DNA from: Planctomycetota bacterium
GTDB taxonomy: Bacteria > Planctomycetota > Planctomycetia > Pirellulales > Thermoguttaceae
DNA length: 6,454 bases
Assembly: GCA_023621895.1 (NCBI GenBank)
Contig: JAMOAF010000576.1
Span: 1-6,454 of the forward strand
Direction of reading: 5' to 3'
Shown here: positions 5,569-6,454 of the stretch, piece after piece
Position numbering within the stretch: the first letter of the stretch is position 1
How the letters are laid out: each line of letters begins with the position of its first letter
Translations under genes and position numbers: made by a program
The notes under the pieces: generated by a model
What the model was told of the DNA's origin: nothing
Databases searched by the model: none
Seen by the model: only the letters and a program-made list of their open reading frames with translations

Positions 5569-5574
5569 GGTCCG

Positions 5575-5608
5575 CGGGCGTCTGTTACCGGCCACCGACA
5601 GGCGTCCG
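5575..5608 (+). ncRNA. 11-bp hairpin in the mraZ-rsmH leader
   Basis: In RNA, CGGGCGTCTGT (5575-5585) pairs continuously with ACAGGCGTCCG (5598-5608) over 11 bp, including two G-U pairs, around a 12-nt loop (5586-5597). Wobble pairs in place of strict complementarity suggest selection on RNA rather than on DNA. The nearest T-run (5625-5629) is 16 nt downstream and has its own small 4-bp stem, so this hairpin alone is not a terminator. Confidence 0.45.
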
Positions 5609-5714
5609 GTTGAACCTCTTGGGGTTTTTGATGGGCCTACAGGTATGGGAGGCGGGATACTCCCGGCCGCGACTTGCGGAGCCAGTCGTCGCCTTCGCCG
5701 ACGCAGGAGCCGCG

Positions 5715-5765
5715 AACACTCAACCTCGCTCGGGCACACGGACGTGCCTGAGGTGGAGTGTTTTT
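5715..5765 (+). terminator. Intrinsic terminator or attenuator upstream of rsmH
   Basis: AACACTC (5715-5721) pairs with GAGTGTT (5756-5762), and CTCGGGCAC (5729-5737) pairs with GTGCCTGAG (5744-5752) with one G-U, around the loop ACGGAC. An alternative inner register pairs ACCTC (5723-5727) with GAGGT (5750-5754). The outer arm runs straight into five Ts (5761-5765). This is the clearest terminator form in the window. It lies 111 bp before rsmH on the coding strand. It would end mraZ transcripts or act as a controllable stop before rsmH. Confidence 0.65.
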
Positions 5766-5875
5766 GCCGATTTCGTTTGGCGCTTTTGCGCGGCGACTTT
5801 GCTGGCTTCTCGGCCGCCGCTGCCGCGCGTTGCCGGAATACCGAGACTCGGCAGAGCAACCGAGATGGGAAAACA

Positions 5876-6454
5876 ATGGGGGAAGGCTCTTCGATCCACG
5901 TTGCGGTCCTTTTGGACGAAGTCGTCCACTGGCTCAGGCCTCGCCAGGGGGCTGTCGTTGTGGATGGCACGCTCGGCGGCGGAGGGCACACCCGTGCACT
6001 GGCAGGGGCGGTCGGCGCCGACGGGCGCGTGATCGCCCTGGATCGAGATCCTGACGCGGTCGAACGCGCCAAGACGGAGTTGGGCGGCTTGCCCGTGACC
6101 ATTGTGCAGGCCAATTTCTGCGATTTGCCAGAGGTGCTGAAGGAGCTGGGGATCGAGACGGTTGACGGCGTGGTTTTGGACTTGGGTTTGTCGAGCGATC
6201 AACTTGCCGACGACAGCCGCGGCTTCAGCTTTTCGGCTGATGGACCACTCGATTTGCGTTTCGATCCGATGCGGGGCGAACCGGCGGCGCGCCTCGTGAA
6301 TCGGCTCAGTGCGGAGCACCTGGCCGATTTGATCTTTGCGTACGGCGAGGAACGGCACAGCCGGCGGATTGCCCGAGCGATCGTCGTCCGGCGCAAAAAA
6401 GAACCGATTCGCACGGCTGCCGAGTTGGCCGAAATCGTTCGCCGGGCGATCCCC
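5876..6454 (+). CDS. rsmH: 16S rRNA (cytosine1402-N4)-methyltransferase, 5' part
   Basis: RsmH (MraW) uses SAM to methylate N4 of C1402 in 16S rRNA, in the decoding centre of the small subunit. The 193 codons present are roughly the first two thirds of a protein of about 300 aa; the frame runs off the window end intact. Motifs: HVAVLLDEVV (8-17), VDGTLGGGGHT (29-39, SAM-binding glycine loop), ALDRDP (54-59), VVLDLGLSS (99-107), RGFSF (115-119), LDLRFDP (125-131, the family's LDMRMDP), YGEER (156-160) and IVVRRKKEPIRT (169-180). The ATG at 5876 fits the family N-terminus; the frame is also open upstream, but that extension is Cys/Arg/Ala-rich and unlike the family. The ribosome site is weak (GGGA at 5867-5870). 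It belongs to the dcw cluster behind mraZ but is separated from it by a long gap holding a terminator. Confidence 0.95.
   Translation, partial: MGEGSSIHVAVLLDEVVHWLRPRQGAVVVDGTLGGGGHTRALAGAVGADGRVIALDRDPDAVERAKTELGGLPVTIVQANFCDLPEVLKELGIETVDGVVLDLGLSSDQLADDSRGFSFSADGPLDLRFDPMRGEPAARLVNRLSAEHLADLIFAYGEERHSRRIARAIVVRRKKEPIRTAAELAEIVRRAIP

Larger units (their letters stand above)
5420..5875 (+). other. Long structured gap between mraZ and rsmH
   Basis: This 456-bp stretch has no protein-coding gene I would support. Open frames cross it on both strands, but they are Arg/Pro/Ser-rich and overlap mraZ or rsmH out of frame. It begins with the palindrome GCGCCGCGGCGC (5442-5453) and a small stem CTGGC/GCCAG (5454-5469). 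Then come an Arg-rich mini-ORF, an 11-bp hairpin, further short stems (for example CGTCG/CGACG near 5688-5704) and a terminator-like hairpin at 5715-5765. From 5766 to 5875 I see GC-rich stems (GCGCGGC 5788-5794 with GCCGCGC 5822-5828) but no clear -35/-10 pair. I checked by eye for RNase P RNA, tmRNA and SRP RNA signatures and found none. It may be a regulatory leader or encode an unrecognised RNA. Confidence 0.5.

Noticed and set aside
5420..5765. RNase P RNA, tmRNA or SRP RNA in the mraZ-rsmH gap
   Set aside because: The length is suggestive and GAGGAAAT occurs at 5432-5439, but the diagnostic GAGGAAAGTCCGGGC-type and ACAGAA-type motifs, the tmRNA ends and the SRP tetraloop region are not seen.
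5292..6032. Long plus-strand open frame (246 codons) spanning the end of mraZ, the gap and the start of rsmH
   Set aside because: It overlaps both recognised genes in another frame, is rich in Arg, Pro, Trp and Ser, and shows no motif; it is a high-GC shadow frame.
5527..6358. Minus-strand open frames opposite the gap and rsmH (5527-6114, 5720-6358)
   Set aside because: They are antisense to rsmH with low-complexity Arg/Ser/Pro composition and no recognisable domain.

Overview
This is a GC-rich bacterial chromosomal segment. The protein sequences (IscS/NifS-type cysteine desulfurase, QueA, a COG4112-like NUDIX protein, MraZ and RsmH) and the weak Shine-Dalgarno signals at several genes look most like a planctomycete (Pirellulales-type). 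That taxonomic call is inference from recall of family sequences, not from a search. There is no sign of phage, transposon, CRISPR or rRNA/tRNA genes.

Layout: the left half (7-3343) is a leftward cluster read queA -> NUDIX protein -> cysteine desulfurase. QueA makes the queuosine precursor on tRNA. The cysteine desulfurase mobilises sulfur for Fe-S clusters and tRNA thiolation. The NUDIX protein has no known substrate. A good internal promoter and a structured leader lie between queA and the NUDIX gene, so the last two genes can probably be transcribed separately. A 237-bp divergent region (3344-3580) follows. It holds a perfect 10-bp inverted repeat and -10 hexamers that overlap on the two strands. 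Rightward from there is a GT4-type glycosyltransferase (3581-4702).

The right end is the head of the division/cell-wall (dcw) cluster: mraZ (4970-5419), then rsmH (from 5876, cut by the window end). Upstream of mraZ is a sigma70-type promoter followed by four TGGG-type repeats at exact 10-bp spacing, the arrangement of the MraZ operator described in E. coli. This predicts that autoregulation by MraZ is conserved here.

The most unusual region is the 456-bp gap between mraZ and rsmH, which are usually almost adjacent. It has no convincing large gene. It does contain, in order, a 12-codon Arg-rich mini-ORF with a perfect AGGAGG site, an 11-bp hairpin, and a long bipartite hairpin running into five Ts (intrinsic-terminator form). 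No clear promoter lies between that terminator and rsmH. This resembles an attenuation leader controlling rsmH and the downstream dcw genes; it is a hypothesis from layout only.
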